DNA from: Chitinophaga sancti
GTDB taxonomy: Bacteria > Bacteroidota > Bacteroidia > Chitinophagales > Chitinophagaceae
NCBI RefSeq assembly: GCF_034087045.1
Contig: NZ_CP139247.1
Span: forward strand, 1,488,001 to 1,552,000
Direction of reading: 5' to 3'
DNA: 64,000 bases
A program made the position numbers and the translations under genes. Positions 35,041 to 43,838 of the stretch are shown one piece after another. How positions within the stretch are numbered: position 1 is the stretch's first letter; every line of letters begins with the position of its first letter. The notes under the pieces were generated by a model. That model did no database searches. It had not been told where the DNA came from and was given only the letters and a program-made list of their open reading frames with translations.

Positions 35041-36708
35041 ATGCGTGCATTTTTTCAAAGAAAGAGGAGGGTTGTAGTGATATTGGTATTGCTTATCATA
35101 GGTGCTACCGGTATCAAAGCCTACAGTGATAAAGACAAATACTTTGAGATCGCTAAGAATCTGGACATCTTCGCAGCTTTCTACCGGGAGCTGAATACGT
35201 ACTATGTAGACGACCTGCCCCCGGAAAAACTGATGCATAAAGGCATAGACGCTATCCTGGAAGAAACCGATCCATATACAGACTTCATTCCTGAAGAAAA
35301 CCTGGATGAACTTAAATTCATGGCCACCGGTAAATACGGTGGTGTAGGTATCTCAGTCATCACTGATAGCATCCGCACCGTAGTGACTGATATCTACGAA
35401 GGTAGTCCGATGGACAAAGCCGGTGTGAAAACCGGTGACCTGATCCTGTCCCTGGATGGAAAATCTACCCAGGATATGGACCAGGACGACATCAGCCATA
35501 TGCTGAAAGGCGTACCCGGCACTACCCTGCAAATGGTGGTTAAAAACCCTTCTACAGGCGTAGAAACGTCCAAAACCATCACCCGTGAAGAGATCAATGT
35601 AAAGCCTGTGAGCTATTCCGGTATAGTAGGTAATGATATCGGGTATATCCGCATGACACAGTTTACTGAAAATAGTGGTGATGCCGTATCCGACGCATTT
35701 ACCCAGCTGAAAAAGGACCATCCGGCTTTGAAAGGCGTGATCCTGGACCTTCGTGGTAACCCCGGTGGCCTGCTGGATGAGGCTGTACTCGTGGCGAACA
35801 TCTTTGTAGATAAGAACAAGGTGATCGTAAGCACCAAAGGGAAAGTAAAGAACTGGGACCGCGATTATAAAACAGAAAGCAACGCAATTGATGCCAGGAT
35901 ACCACTGGCTGTATTGACAAACCGCTCCTCTGCTTCCGCTTCAGAAATCGTAGCAGGTGCAATGCAGGATCTGGATCGTGGTGTGATCATCGGTCAGCGC
36001 TCTTTTGGTAAAGGGTTGGTACAAACTACCCGCCCGCTGCCCTACAATGCAAAACTGAAAGTTACCACTGCCAAATACTATACACCCAGTGGCCGCTGTA
36101 TACAAGCGATTGATTATTCCCGCCGTAATGATGATGGAGAAGTAGAATCAGTGCCGGACAGCCTGCGTAAATCATTCAATACCGCTGATGGCCGAAAGGT
36201 ACGTGATGGGGGAGGAATAGAGCCGGATGATGCAGTAGATCCAACACTGCTCAGCCAGGTAACAGTGACCCTGCTGCGCAGACAGTACATCTTTGACTAT
36301 GCTACACAGTATTACTATTCACATCCTAAGATTGCAGCAGTGGGCACCTTCGCCCTGAGTGAAGATGACTTTACCGACTTTATGCATTACCTGGATGGCA
36401 GGAATTATAGTTATAAAACCCGTTCGGAAGAAGCACTGGAAAACTTCCAGGCTACTGCCCGTAAAGAGAAATATTACGATGCCGTGTCTAAGGAATTTGA
36501 CGCCCTGCAGGCTAAGATGAAGCACGACAAAAAGCAGGATCTGCTCAAGAATAAAACAGAGATCAAACACCTGCTGGAAGAAGAGATCTCAAACCGCTAT
36601 TATATGCAGAAGGGTAGGATCGCACAGTCACTGGTAACAGATAATGAAGTGACTGAAGCGGTGAAAGTGCTGCATGATTCCCAGCGGTATCAACAATTGC
36701 TGCATTGA
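35041..36708 (+). CDS. S41 family C-terminal processing protease
   Basis: This 555-residue CtpA-like serine protease acts in the periplasm. It has an N-terminal signal anchor (residues 10-25), a short N-domain, a PDZ domain (about 85-170, with the loop TGKYGGVGISV) and the protease core with GYIRMTQF and VILDLRGNPGGLLDEA. The Ser-Lys dyad is visible as NRSSASASEIVAG (Ser at about residue 299) and GQRSFGKGLVQ (Lys at about residue 325). A C-terminal helical part of about 150 residues extends beyond the catalytic domain. Its targets are unknown. It lies downstream of yidD with a 192-base gap, and has a strong terminator of its own. Confidence 0.93.
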   Translation: MRAFFQRKRRVVVILVLLIIGATGIKAYSDKDKYFEIAKNLDIFAAFYRELNTYYVDDLPPEKLMHKGIDAILEETDPYTDFIPEENLDELKFMATGKYGGVGISVITDSIRTVVTDIYEGSPMDKAGVKTGDLILSLDGKSTQDMDQDDISHMLKGVPGTTLQMVVKNPSTGVETSKTITREEINVKPVSYSGIVGNDIGYIRMTQFTENSGDAVSDAFTQLKKDHPALKGVILDLRGNPGGLLDEAVLVANIFVDKNKVIVSTKGKVKNWDRDYKTESNAIDARIPLAVLTNRSSASASEIVAGAMQDLDRGVIIGQRSFGKGLVQTTRPLPYNAKLKVTTAKYYTPSGRCIQAIDYSRRNDDGEVESVPDSLRKSFNTADGRKVRDGGGIEPDDAVDPTLLSQVTVTLLRRQYIFDYATQYYYSHPKIAAVGTFALSEDDFTDFMHYLDGRNYSYKTRSEEALENFQATARKEKYYDAVSKEFDALQAKMKHDKKQDLLKNKTEIKHLLEEEISNRYYMQKGRIAQSLVTDNEVTEAVKVLHDSQRYQQLLH

Positions 36709-36716
36709 TAATTTTT

Positions 36717-36748
36717 AATCGCTTTTGTCTTTGGCAAAGGCGATTTTT
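36717..36748 (+). terminator. intrinsic terminator after the S41 protease gene
   Basis: The stem AATCGCTTTTGTC / GGCAAAGGCGATT (two wobbles) with loop TTT is followed by five T and begins 9 bases after the stop. It shares the TCGCTTTTG motif with terminators at 7.3 and 49.0 kb. Confidence 0.75.
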
Positions 36749-36774
36749 CTTTATGCGATATAAGCTTTCATTTT

Positions 36775-37548
36775 ATGAAGAAACTCATCCTACCTTTCAT
36801 TATCATCATTCTGCTGGCATGTAATAATACCAACAGCAGCAACCAGCATGATTCAGTAACTGTGATCAGAAAAGATACTACGACTGAATATTTTGATACA
36901 ACGGCAATGAATATACTGAGTGAAACAGAACGGGTGGAGGGATGGCAGTTATTGTTCAATGGAAAAGATCTGAGTGGCTGGCATCTTTACCAGCACAAGA
37001 CAGGAGGTGCATGGTCTGCAGATAGCGGCATGTTGCATTGCAGGGGAGATAAGGATTTCAAAGCAAACCGTTCAGATCTGACTTCTGACAGTACATATGA
37101 AAACTTTGAATTGTTTTTGGAATGGAAGATTGCACCGCAGGGTAATAGTGGTATCATCTATTTAGCATCAGAAGAATATCCGGCTCCTTTCATGAGCGGA
37201 CCAGAGTATCAGCTGATCGATGCGAACAACTTTCCTGAGAAGTTGGAAGATTGGCAGCTAACGGGAGGAAATTATGCGATGAGTGCGCCATTGGTGAATG
37301 CAACGCGGCCGGCAGGTGTGTGGAATCATGCCCGGATTGTGGTGTATCATGGGCATGTGGAGCATTGGCTGAATGGGCAGAAGACGGCAGATTATGTAAT
37401 CGGGTCAAAGGAGTGGAAAGCAGAAAAGGAGAAAGGAAAGTGGAAGGACGCTAAAGGGTATGGTGCTACGAAAAATGGATTTATCGATTTGCAGGATCAC
37501 GGTAGTGAGATCTGGTTTAAGAATATTAAAATAAAACGGCTATTATAG
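36775..37548 (+). CDS. DUF1080 (3-keto-disaccharide hydrolase domain) lipoprotein
   Basis: This 257-residue protein begins with a lipoprotein signal (KKLILPFIIIILLAC, lipobox Cys at about residue 16). A short linker leads to the DUF1080/LamG-like beta-sandwich with WQLLFNGKDLSGWHLY, FELFLEWKIAPQGNSGIIYLA and YEN-type conserved strands, ending LQDHGSEIWFKNIKIKRL. The family is common in Bacteroidota and Planctomycetota and includes carbohydrate-active members. Its substrate is unknown. The last codons lie in the first of three tandem hairpins. Confidence 0.85.
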   Translation: MKKLILPFIIIILLACNNTNSSNQHDSVTVIRKDTTTEYFDTTAMNILSETERVEGWQLLFNGKDLSGWHLYQHKTGGAWSADSGMLHCRGDKDFKANRSDLTSDSTYENFELFLEWKIAPQGNSGIIYLASEEYPAPFMSGPEYQLIDANNFPEKLEDWQLTGGNYAMSAPLVNATRPAGVWNHARIVVYHGHVEHWLNGQKTADYVIGSKEWKAEKEKGKWKDAKGYGATKNGFIDLQDHGSEIWFKNIKIKRLL

Positions 37549-37669
37549 AAGGCTGCTTTGCTATCTTCTATAATAGCCGGCTATCGATATCGTAGGCGCG
37601 AAGCAGCTTACGATATCGATAGCATCTCAAAAAGGAATGGCCATTGCGAAGCAATGACCATTCCTTTTT
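37538..37669 (+). terminator. three tandem hairpins after the DUF1080 gene
   Basis: Three hairpins follow one another: a perfect 14-base stem GGCTATTATAGAAG spanning the stop codon (37538-37551 with 37565-37578), a perfect 15-base stem GCTATCGATATCGTA (37580-37594 with 37609-37623), and a 19-base stem (37629-37647 with 37651-37669, one mismatch) with T-tracts on both sides. The last is the likely terminator, shared with the convergent sod gene. Confidence 0.85.
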
Positions 37670-37698
37670 GACTATTTCAAAATATTAAAATTTCAAAA

Positions 37699-38304
37699 TT
37701 AAAGCGCAGCTTCGTAACGTTTGCTAACTGCATCCCAGTTTACAACATTCCAGAACGCCTTCAGGTATTCCGGACGACGGTTCTGATATTTCAGGTAGTA
37801 AGCATGTTCCCATACATCCACACCTAAGATGGGTGTCCCTTTTACTTCAGCAACATCCATCAGTGGATTATCCTGGTTAGGTGTAGAAGAAATCTCCAGT
37901 TTGCCACCATTTACCAGCAACCAGGCCCAACCGGAACCAAAGCGGGTAGCACCGGCAGTATTGAATTTTTCTTTGAATTCTTCGAAAGAACCGAAAGTGC
38001 TCTTGATCGCATCAGCCAGTTTGCCAGTAGGCTCACCACCTGCATTAGGACCAAGGATAGTCCAGAAGAAGCTGTGGTTCCAGTGACCACCGCCATTGTT
38101 TCTGATTGCCGGGCTCAGTGTGCCAGCAATAGCAACCAGTTCTTCCAGGGATTTATTTTCATTTTCAGTACCGGCAATTGCTTTGTTCAGGTTATCAACA
38201 TATGCCTGATGGTGCTTACCATGGTGAATTTCCATTGTCTGCTTATCAATATTAGGTTCCAGGGCGTCGGTAGCGTACGGTAAGCTCGGAAGTGTAAATG
38301 CCAT
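37699..38304 (-). CDS. sod: superoxide dismutase, Fe/Mn family
   Basis: This 201-residue enzyme converts superoxide to hydrogen peroxide and oxygen. Metal ligands are visible as [12 protein letters not shown] (His), [10 protein letters not shown] (His), and [11 protein letters not shown] (Asp and His), the family signature. The substrate channel residues GSGWAWL and the C-terminal [13 protein letters not shown] are typical. Whether iron or manganese is preferred cannot be told by eye. It has a good promoter on the minus strand and a shared terminator with the DUF1080 gene. No signal peptide is present, so it is cytoplasmic. Confidence 0.95.
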   Translation of the reverse strand: MAFTLPSLPYATDALEPNIDKQTMEIHHGKHHQAYVDNLNKAIAGTENENKSLEELVAIAGTLSPAIRNNGGGHWNHSFFWTILGPNAGGEPTGKLADAIKSTFGSFEEFKEKFNTAGATRFGSGWAWLLVNGGKLEISSTPNQDNPLMDVAEVKGTPILGVDVWEHAYYLKYQNRRPEYLKAFWNVVNWDAVSKRYEAAL

Positions 38305-38327
38305 AACTTATGTTTTTTTATTGCGTT

Positions 38328-38358
38328 AAAAAATATGAGTGTATCAATTGGTACCAAA
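38328..38358 (-). promoter_or_regulatory. promoter of sod with overlapping palindrome
   Basis: On the minus strand TTTG (38358-38355) is followed after 19 bases by TATTTTTT (38335-38328), close to the TAnnTTTG consensus. The -33 element is part of the perfect palindrome TTGGTACCAA (38348-38357), a possible operator. Confidence 0.5.
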
Positions 38359-38606
38359 TTTACTGCCTAATCAGGTAAATATCAAAAAGGCACAGGCGAA
38401 TTGGGCGCCCTGATGGATGCGGTCATCAACTCCTCCCGCTGTAGTTATCAACAAAACATAGGTATTACTGCCCAATTCACGTACCAAAAGGGTTGGATAT
38501 ATGCTTTTTTATTTTATATTTACGTTAAGTGTTATAACAACTTTAGTACGGAATTCCGGTTACGTTTACACGTAGAGGTTACTGTTGTTCGTATAAAACT
38601 AAAAGT
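38359..38606. other. intergenic region between divergent sod and PAS-LuxR genes
   Basis: Together with the sod promoter, the gap between genes is about 300 bases. It contains a separated inverted repeat, GAATTGGGC at 38398-38406 and GCCCAATTC at 38470-38478, placed 130-210 bases before the LuxR-type start. No promoter with a good TAnnTTTG box was found for the regulator. A 70-codon frame here (38401-38613) does not look coding. Confidence 0.45.
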
Positions 38607-39311
38607 ATGTTGACAGACTCGGACATGGGCCAAAATTACTCCCTCAACGCCTTACAAAAGGAAAATGAACTATTGAAGACACGGATCAAGTGGCTCGAAA
38701 CCTTATTGGACCATGTACCCGCTATGTTATACACTCATCAGAATGATATTAAGACTGTCAACTGGTGTAACCGCTATATGGAAGATGTAACGGGGTATAC
38801 ACTGGAAGAGATGAGTGGGATGGGGCTAGATTTTTTCAAGGCGGTCATGCACCCGGAGGATTTTGACCTGGCTGTTATAGCCCAGCAATCATTTCAGGAA
38901 AACAAAAGTGTGTTCGGCGGGGTGTTACGATTTCGTAAACGGGATACGGAGCACTGGTGCTGGTTGGTAGGATTGGCGATGCCATTTACAAGGGATGACA
39001 ATGGCAAGGTAAAAGATGTGATTTGCGCCTTTCTGGATCTGACTATGGCAATGGATACAAACGATCAGCTGGCCGAAGCGATGAGAGAAGTACTACGCAG
39101 GCATAACGACGATCTGCTGGCCAAACTCACAACAAGAGAAAAGGAAATCCTCAAACTGGCCGTCGGGGGCCTGAACAATAAAGAAATAGCCGATACCCTC
39201 AATTTGAGCCGACATACGGTTGAAACCCACCGGAAAAATATCCGGTTAAAACTTAAAGTTAGGAATACTACTGAATTAGTAGCCCTGGCAAGAAAAGTTG
39301 GTTATCAATAA
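38607..39311 (+). CDS. PAS domain LuxR-type transcriptional regulator
   Basis: The 234 residues contain an N-terminal short helix, one PAS/PAC sensing domain (about 28-150, with LLDHVPAMLYT, RYMEDVTGYTLEEM and CAFLDLTMAMD), and a C-terminal GerE-type helix-turn-helix (about 170-234) shown by LTTREKEILKLAVGGLNNKE and LNLSRHTVETHRKN. This is a one-component regulator of the kind abundant in Chitinophagales. The ligand or redox cue is not known. It stands alone on the plus strand, next to the divergent sod gene; regulation of sod is a guess. Confidence 0.87.
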   Translation: MLTDSDMGQNYSLNALQKENELLKTRIKWLETLLDHVPAMLYTHQNDIKTVNWCNRYMEDVTGYTLEEMSGMGLDFFKAVMHPEDFDLAVIAQQSFQENKSVFGGVLRFRKRDTEHWCWLVGLAMPFTRDDNGKVKDVICAFLDLTMAMDTNDQLAEAMREVLRRHNDDLLAKLTTREKEILKLAVGGLNNKEIADTLNLSRHTVETHRKNIRLKLKVRNTTELVALARKVGYQ

Positions 39312-39353
39312 TTTAAGTAAATTTCCTGCAATTTGCCTGCGCTTGTTTTGCAA

Positions 39354-39375
39354 AAATACCCAACCTTGGGTATTT
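39354..39375 (+). repeat. perfect palindromic hairpin after the LuxR-type gene
   Basis: AAATACCCAA / TTGGGTATTT pairs over 10 bases with loop CC, and outer TGC/GCA bases extend it with a bulge. It may terminate the regulator transcript (only TTT follows) or be a protein-binding operator. Confidence 0.5.
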
Positions 39376-39490
39376 GCATAACAATCAAACTCCATTAATT
39401 TAGTAATCTATTAACCAAAGGAGAGTTTGATACGTTAGGAAAGACATTTTTTTAAAAAGGAAAAAGATAGTTAGTAATACCCCTATTGCT

Positions 39491-39700
39491 ATGATCACCG
39501 AGGAAAGCGCATTAAAAGTTTTGCAGCTGGACGGTTCTGCAACGGCAGAAGAGATAGTTGCCCGCTACGAGTCATTGAAAGATCAATATAAAAAGATCAA
39601 AAATGAAACTGAAGATCTAAAGACATTGCTGGCGTACCAGCTTAAGCAGATAGAACTAGACGACGTCTATATTTATTTCAGAAAGAAACAAAGGATTTAA
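39491..39700 (+). CDS. small helical protein, J-domain-like N-terminus
   Basis: The 69-residue protein starts MITEESALKVLQLDGSATA and has a pattern of EEIVARYESLKDQYKKI, which recalls the first two helices of a DnaJ or J-like domain, but it lacks the HPD motif. The rest is helical and charged. No function can be assigned. An N-terminal ATG with an upstream AT-rich region suggests a real gene, though it could be a small stand-alone J-like adaptor. Confidence 0.5.
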   Translation: MITEESALKVLQLDGSATAEEIVARYESLKDQYKKIKNETEDLKTLLAYQLKQIELDDVYIYFRKKQRI

Positions 39701-39848
39701 CCTGAAGCTATTACCCTTTCATTCGTTGTAATTTAGCTCGGCTTTCATCCATTGTTTGTCGCTGTTTTTGATTTGACACACAATCAAGATAACCCACAGC
39801 CTGCCTTTCTAATCATTTAGCTCGTATTATTTCCCCAATTAATAGCAT

Positions 39849-39883
39849 CGCGCACACTGATGCCTTTGGCATCGGTATGCGCG
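39849..39883. terminator. terminator-like hairpin before the SPFH gene
   Basis: Two 16-base arms (39849-39864 and 39868-39883) pair with one mismatch and one wobble around the loop TTT, followed by TATTTGT. It probably ends transcription from the small gene at 39491-39700. Confidence 0.5.
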
Positions 39884-39950
39884 TATTTGTATGTCGGCAA
39901 TGAGCATATTGTCGACTTTTATTATATATTTACTGCTAAATCTCCTATAT

Positions 39951-40871
39951 ATGGGTACAATCGCTATTGTTATAATTGTTTTAGCCCTGTTGGTGGTGTT
40001 CTCAAGTTTTGTGACCATACAGCAAGGTACTATTGGGGTGACCACGATCTTTGGAAAGTATAACCGTATTTTGTTCCCCGGACTTAATTTCAAAGTGCCC
40101 CTTGTTGAAAAAGTATTCAAACGTGTTTCCATTCAGAATCGCTCTGTAGAGCTGGAATTCCAGGCCATTACTGTTGACCAGGCCAATGTTTACTTCAAAG
40201 CTATGCTGCTGTATTCCGTGTGGAATCAGGAGGAAGATACCATCAAAAATGTGGCTTTTAAGTTCCTGGACGAGCGTAGTTTTATGCAGGCGCTGGTACG
40301 TACTATTGAGGGTTCTATCCGCGGATTTGTGGCTACTAAAAGGCAATCAGAGGTATTGGGATTGCGTCGTGATATCACAGAACATGTGAAAGAACAGATT
40401 GACCTGACACTGGAAGGATGGGGATATCACCTGCAGGATCTGCAGATGAATGATATCACTTTTGATGATGCGATTATGAAATCTATGGCGCAGGTTGTGG
40501 CATCTAATAACCTGAAAGCTGCGGCTGAAAATGAGGGTCAGGCATTGCTGATCACCAAAACGAAAGCTGCGGAAGCAGAGGGTAATGCAATCAAGATTGC
40601 AGCGGAAGCTGAACGTCAGGCTGCACAGCTGCGTGGTATGGGTGTGGCGTTGTTCCGTGAAGAGGTGGCAAAAGGTATGTCTATGGCGGCGAAGGAAATG
40701 CAGCAGGCGAATTTGGATACGTCTGTGATTTTGTTCTCCATGTGGACGGAGGCGATTAAGCATTTCTCTGAGAATTCGAAGGGGAATGTGATCTTCCTGG
40801 ATGGGTCTTCTGAAGGGATGGAACAGACAATGAAGCAGTTGATGGCGTTGAATAAACTCCAGGTAAAATAA
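39951..40871 (+). CDS. SPFH/Band 7 (stomatin-like) membrane protein
   Basis: I start the gene at 39951, because the TM segment (GTIAIVIIVLALLVVFSSF) begins there; an in-frame ATG is 60 bases upstream. The 306 residues have one N-terminal membrane helix and a Band 7 domain with FGKYNRILFPGLNFKVPLVE and VEL-type strands, followed by a long coiled coil rich in Ala and Glu (about 190-250, AENEGQALLITKTKAAEAEG). These proteins form large rings in membrane microdomains and often protect or guide proteases. No NfeD partner is seen next to it. The function here is open. Confidence 0.87.
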   Translation: MGTIAIVIIVLALLVVFSSFVTIQQGTIGVTTIFGKYNRILFPGLNFKVPLVEKVFKRVSIQNRSVELEFQAITVDQANVYFKAMLLYSVWNQEEDTIKNVAFKFLDERSFMQALVRTIEGSIRGFVATKRQSEVLGLRRDITEHVKEQIDLTLEGWGYHLQDLQMNDITFDDAIMKSMAQVVASNNLKAAAENEGQALLITKTKAAEAEGNAIKIAAEAERQAAQLRGMGVALFREEVAKGMSMAAKEMQQANLDTSVILFSMWTEAIKHFSENSKGNVIFLDGSSEGMEQTMKQLMALNKLQVK

Positions 40872-40877
40872 CCAATA

Positions 40878-40918
40878 GCCAGGAATGAAGTTTTGCGTAG
40901 CGAGACATTATTCCTGGC
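40878..40918. repeat. hairpin downstream of the SPFH gene
   Basis: GCCAGGAAT at 40878-40886 pairs with ATTCCTGGC at 40910-40918. It lies directly before a stronger terminator at 40923-40960 and may help terminate or stabilise the 3' end. Confidence 0.45.
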
Positions 40919-40922
40919 GTGA

Positions 40923-40960
40923 AAAGCAAAGGGCGACACTTCAGTGTCGCCCTTTGCTTT
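40923..40960. terminator. bidirectional terminator between the SPFH gene and tadA
   Basis: A perfect 18-base-pair stem (AAAGCAAAGGGCGACACT and its complement) with the loop TC lies between the convergent SPFH and tadA genes. The A/T tracts on both sides suit both strands. Confidence 0.85.
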
Positions 40961-40974
40961 CCGCTTTTTAATTT

Positions 40975-41412
40975 TTATCTTCTTTGTGCAAAGAATGTCT
41001 TTACTAATTGAAGGCTTTCTGCCTCGCCGGGTCCTTGTTCAACCTTTGTCCTGGGATGAAAAGGATTCGCCTCTCCGGTAGATTTTCTGTAACTGTTCTT
41101 TTCATCTTTTGCTGCATAGACAATGCGGCCGATCTTACTCCAATACAGCGCCCCTGCACACATCAGGCAGGGTTCCAGCGTTACATAAAGCGTAGCTTCC
41201 ATCAGGTATTTGCTACCTAAAAAATTGAAAGCCGCAGTCAGCGCCAGCATTTCAGCATGTGCAGTACAGTCATTCAGTTTCTCCACCTGGTTGCTGCCAC
41301 GCCCAATGATCTTATCATTGAGCACGACAATAGCCCCCACAGGTACTTCTCCTTCATCAAAGGCTTTGCGGGCCTCACGCATAGCCTGCTGCATATAAAA
41401 TTCATCCGTCAT
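40975..41412 (-). CDS. tadA: tRNA-specific adenosine deaminase
   Basis: TadA converts adenosine 34 to inosine in tRNA-Arg, widening codon reading. The 145-residue protein has the zinc and catalytic motifs CTAHAEMLAL at about residue 50 and LEPCLMCAGAL at about residue 80, plus the N-terminal MQQAMREARKAFDEGEVPVG. It overlaps the 3' end of ligA by four bases (41409-41412) on the same strand, so it is translated after ligA from the same message and ends at the 40923-40960 hairpin. The call over other nucleoside deaminases is by the length and the GEVPVGA motif. Confidence 0.9.
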   Translation of the reverse strand: MTDEFYMQQAMREARKAFDEGEVPVGAIVVLNDKIIGRGSNQVEKLNDCTAHAEMLALTAAFNFLGSKYLMEATLYVTLEPCLMCAGALYWSKIGRIVYAAKDEKNSYRKSTGEANPFHPRTKVEQGPGEAESLQLVKTFFAQRR

Positions 41413-43526
41413 CCCTGGTGCTGATTAATCAGGTTTAAAAATTCATCCTCACTCAGGATGTGTATTGTATTGATCTTTTTCGCTTTTTCCAGTTTACTAC
41501 CCGCATCGTCACCTACCACGAGGTAATTCAGCTTGCTGGATACGCCACTCAGGATTTTACCACCCTGCTGCTCTACCATGGCTTCTGCATCACTACGTTT
41601 CAGCTTATTGAGCGTACCGGTAAAGAGGAATGTTTGTCCGCCGAAAGTACCACCCACCGGATGATCAGAACGGGTGCTTTTCAGGTTCAGCCCTAATTCT
41701 TCCAGGTGTTTCAGCATATCCAGGTTTTCCGGCGTAGCGAAGAACTGTTTGATACTGCCAGCTACTTTTGGGCCTATATCTTCCAGCGCAAGCAATTGTT
41801 CTTCTGTCCAGTCTTTGAAGTCCGGCAGGTAACTGATGGCATTTGCCAGTGTTTTGGCGGTGGTTTCACCCACATAGCGGATGCCCAAACCAAAGATCAG
41901 GCGATGCAAAGGCTGGGTTTTGGAGGCTTCGATCGCTGTTTGCAGGTTAGTGAGCGATTTCTTTCCAAATCCTTCCAGTTGTTCCAGTTTGCTAAAGTCG
42001 ATGGTATAGATACCCGGAATATCGCGCATCAATTCCAGGCCGTAGAATTTACGGACGTTGCTTTCGCCAAAACTCTTGATGTCCATTGCATCTTTGCTTA
42101 CGAAGTGGATCATTCTTTCTACCACCTGCGCTTCGCAGTTAATATTGATACAGCGCCATACACTTTCACCTTCCGGTTTGAAAAGTGGCTCTTTACATAC
42201 CGGGCATTCCTTAGGGAATACAATTTCCCTTTCAGAACCATCCCGCAGGTCAGCCACTGACTTTACGATATAAGGGATCACATCGCCGGCTCTTTCTACC
42301 AGGACAGTATCACCAAGTTTCAAATCCTTTTCACGGATTACATCTTCATTAAATAATGAAATGGAACCAACTGTAACACCACCAATAGGTACAGGATCGA
42401 TCTTGGCCACAGGGGTAATAGAACCGGTACGACCTACCTGGAATTCCACATCCCTCAGTTTGCTGGTGGCCTGGCGGGCTTTGAACTTGTACGCCATGGC
42501 CCAGCGGGGGTGGTGGGTGGTCATACCCAGTTTATCCTGCAGTTCGTAATCATTTACTTTTATTACCATTCCATCTATTTCATATGGAAGATTATCCCTT
42601 TCATTTTCGAAAGTCAGCACATAATCGATCACTGCCTGAATGCCTTTTACAACCTTTTTCTCCTTAGCGGGAGAGCGGAAACCCAGTTGGGTCAGCATAT
42701 CCAGGGTATTGCTATGGGTTTGGATTTCCTTTGGTTCAGTCTGCCCGTCTTCCATGGTATGATAACTCATGTGGTAAAGGAAGGCTTCCAGGCCCCGTTT
42801 CGCCACTTCTTTCGGGTCTACCATGCGAAGGGAACCAGAGGCTGCATTACGGGGATTGGCCAGTGGCGGCAGGTTTTCGGCAGCACGCTGGTCATTAAAG
42901 GCTTTGAAAGTGCTCTTATTAATTAATACCTCGCCACGGATTTCGATAGTATGGATACCAAATTTCGAAAAGTTGGCAGTGAGGGGGATAGAGCGGATCT
43001 GACGGATATTGGTGGTAATATCATCGCCTGCCACACCGTCGCCCCGGGTAGCGCCCCGGGTCAGGCGGTCGTTTTCGTATATTAATGATATACTGGCGCC
43101 ATCGAATTTGGGCTCTATACAATATTCTATATCGGCGAGGCCGCTGATTTCCCGGGCTTTGCGGTCCCAGTCCAGCAGGTCATCGGCATTGTAAGAGTTT
43201 TCCAGGCTCAGCATGGGTACCAGGTGCTGTACAGTTGGGAAGGCTTTGTTAAGGCCCAGGGCAACGCGCTGTGTGGGGGAGTCCGGGCTTATACGGTCCG
43301 GATGAACCGTTTCCAGCTGTTTTAACCAGGCAAAGAGTTGATCATATTCATAATCGCTCAGCACCGGCTCGCTCTGTACATAATAGCGCCAGTCATTGTA
43401 GAGTATGACACGACGGAGGTTTTCCAGAGTTTCATCAATGGCGGAGGGGCTTTCTTTTTTTTGCAATTGAGCTAACAGTTGCTTCGCTAATTGCGCTAAA
43501 GTGATTTCTATTTCTTTCGTATACAT
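41409..43526 (-). CDS. ligA: NAD-dependent DNA ligase
   Basis: LigA seals nicks in DNA using NAD and is essential in most bacteria. The 705 residues show the full order: N-terminal Ia domain with YYVQSEPVLSDYEYDQLF, the adenylation domain with CIEPKFDGASISLIY (catalytic lysine in EPKFDG) at about residue 120, the OB-fold, the zinc finger (ECPVCKEPLF and CININCE), the HhH region with GFGKKSLTNL, and a C-terminal BRCT domain (GGTFGGQTFLFTGTLNKL). It heads a two-gene unit with tadA. All key residues are intact. Confidence 0.97.
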   Translation of the reverse strand: MYTKEIEITLAQLAKQLLAQLQKKESPSAIDETLENLRRVILYNDWRYYVQSEPVLSDYEYDQLFAWLKQLETVHPDRISPDSPTQRVALGLNKAFPTVQHLVPMLSLENSYNADDLLDWDRKAREISGLADIEYCIEPKFDGASISLIYENDRLTRGATRGDGVAGDDITTNIRQIRSIPLTANFSKFGIHTIEIRGEVLINKSTFKAFNDQRAAENLPPLANPRNAASGSLRMVDPKEVAKRGLEAFLYHMSYHTMEDGQTEPKEIQTHSNTLDMLTQLGFRSPAKEKKVVKGIQAVIDYVLTFENERDNLPYEIDGMVIKVNDYELQDKLGMTTHHPRWAMAYKFKARQATSKLRDVEFQVGRTGSITPVAKIDPVPIGGVTVGSISLFNEDVIREKDLKLGDTVLVERAGDVIPYIVKSVADLRDGSEREIVFPKECPVCKEPLFKPEGESVWRCININCEAQVVERMIHFVSKDAMDIKSFGESNVRKFYGLELMRDIPGIYTIDFSKLEQLEGFGKKSLTNLQTAIEASKTQPLHRLIFGLGIRYVGETTAKTLANAISYLPDFKDWTEEQLLALEDIGPKVAGSIKQFFATPENLDMLKHLEELGLNLKSTRSDHPVGGTFGGQTFLFTGTLNKLKRSDAEAMVEQQGGKILSGVSSKLNYLVVGDDAGSKLEKAKKINTIHILSEDEFLNLINQHQG

Positions 43527-43838
43527 ATATTTTTACTATCGGCTTGTAAATTTAAAATACTTTCTGAACTATTTCTAAAATGGTTGATTTCCTTTACTGT
43601 ATTAGGTTTCGGTGCATTTTGGTACTATTTACACTTATTAATTTTAAGAAAAAGATGAGCAAAAAGTTTTTTATTAACAAAAAATTAATTAAGATTGTGT
43701 AACGAAACGAAAGCAACTGAAAGACGGATACAAAAATTGTAGATTGATAAGGAACAAGTGAAAGGTTGAATATTTAACTGGCCTATGTGCTCCTTAAAGA
43801 AATCTATCAACGAAGTGAAAAACGACCAAAATTAGTTT

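Noticed and set aside
38401..38613. 70-codon plus-strand ORF upstream of the PAS-LuxR gene
   Set aside because: It starts with a non-ATG codon, overlaps the regulator start, and has no family resemblance or promoter.
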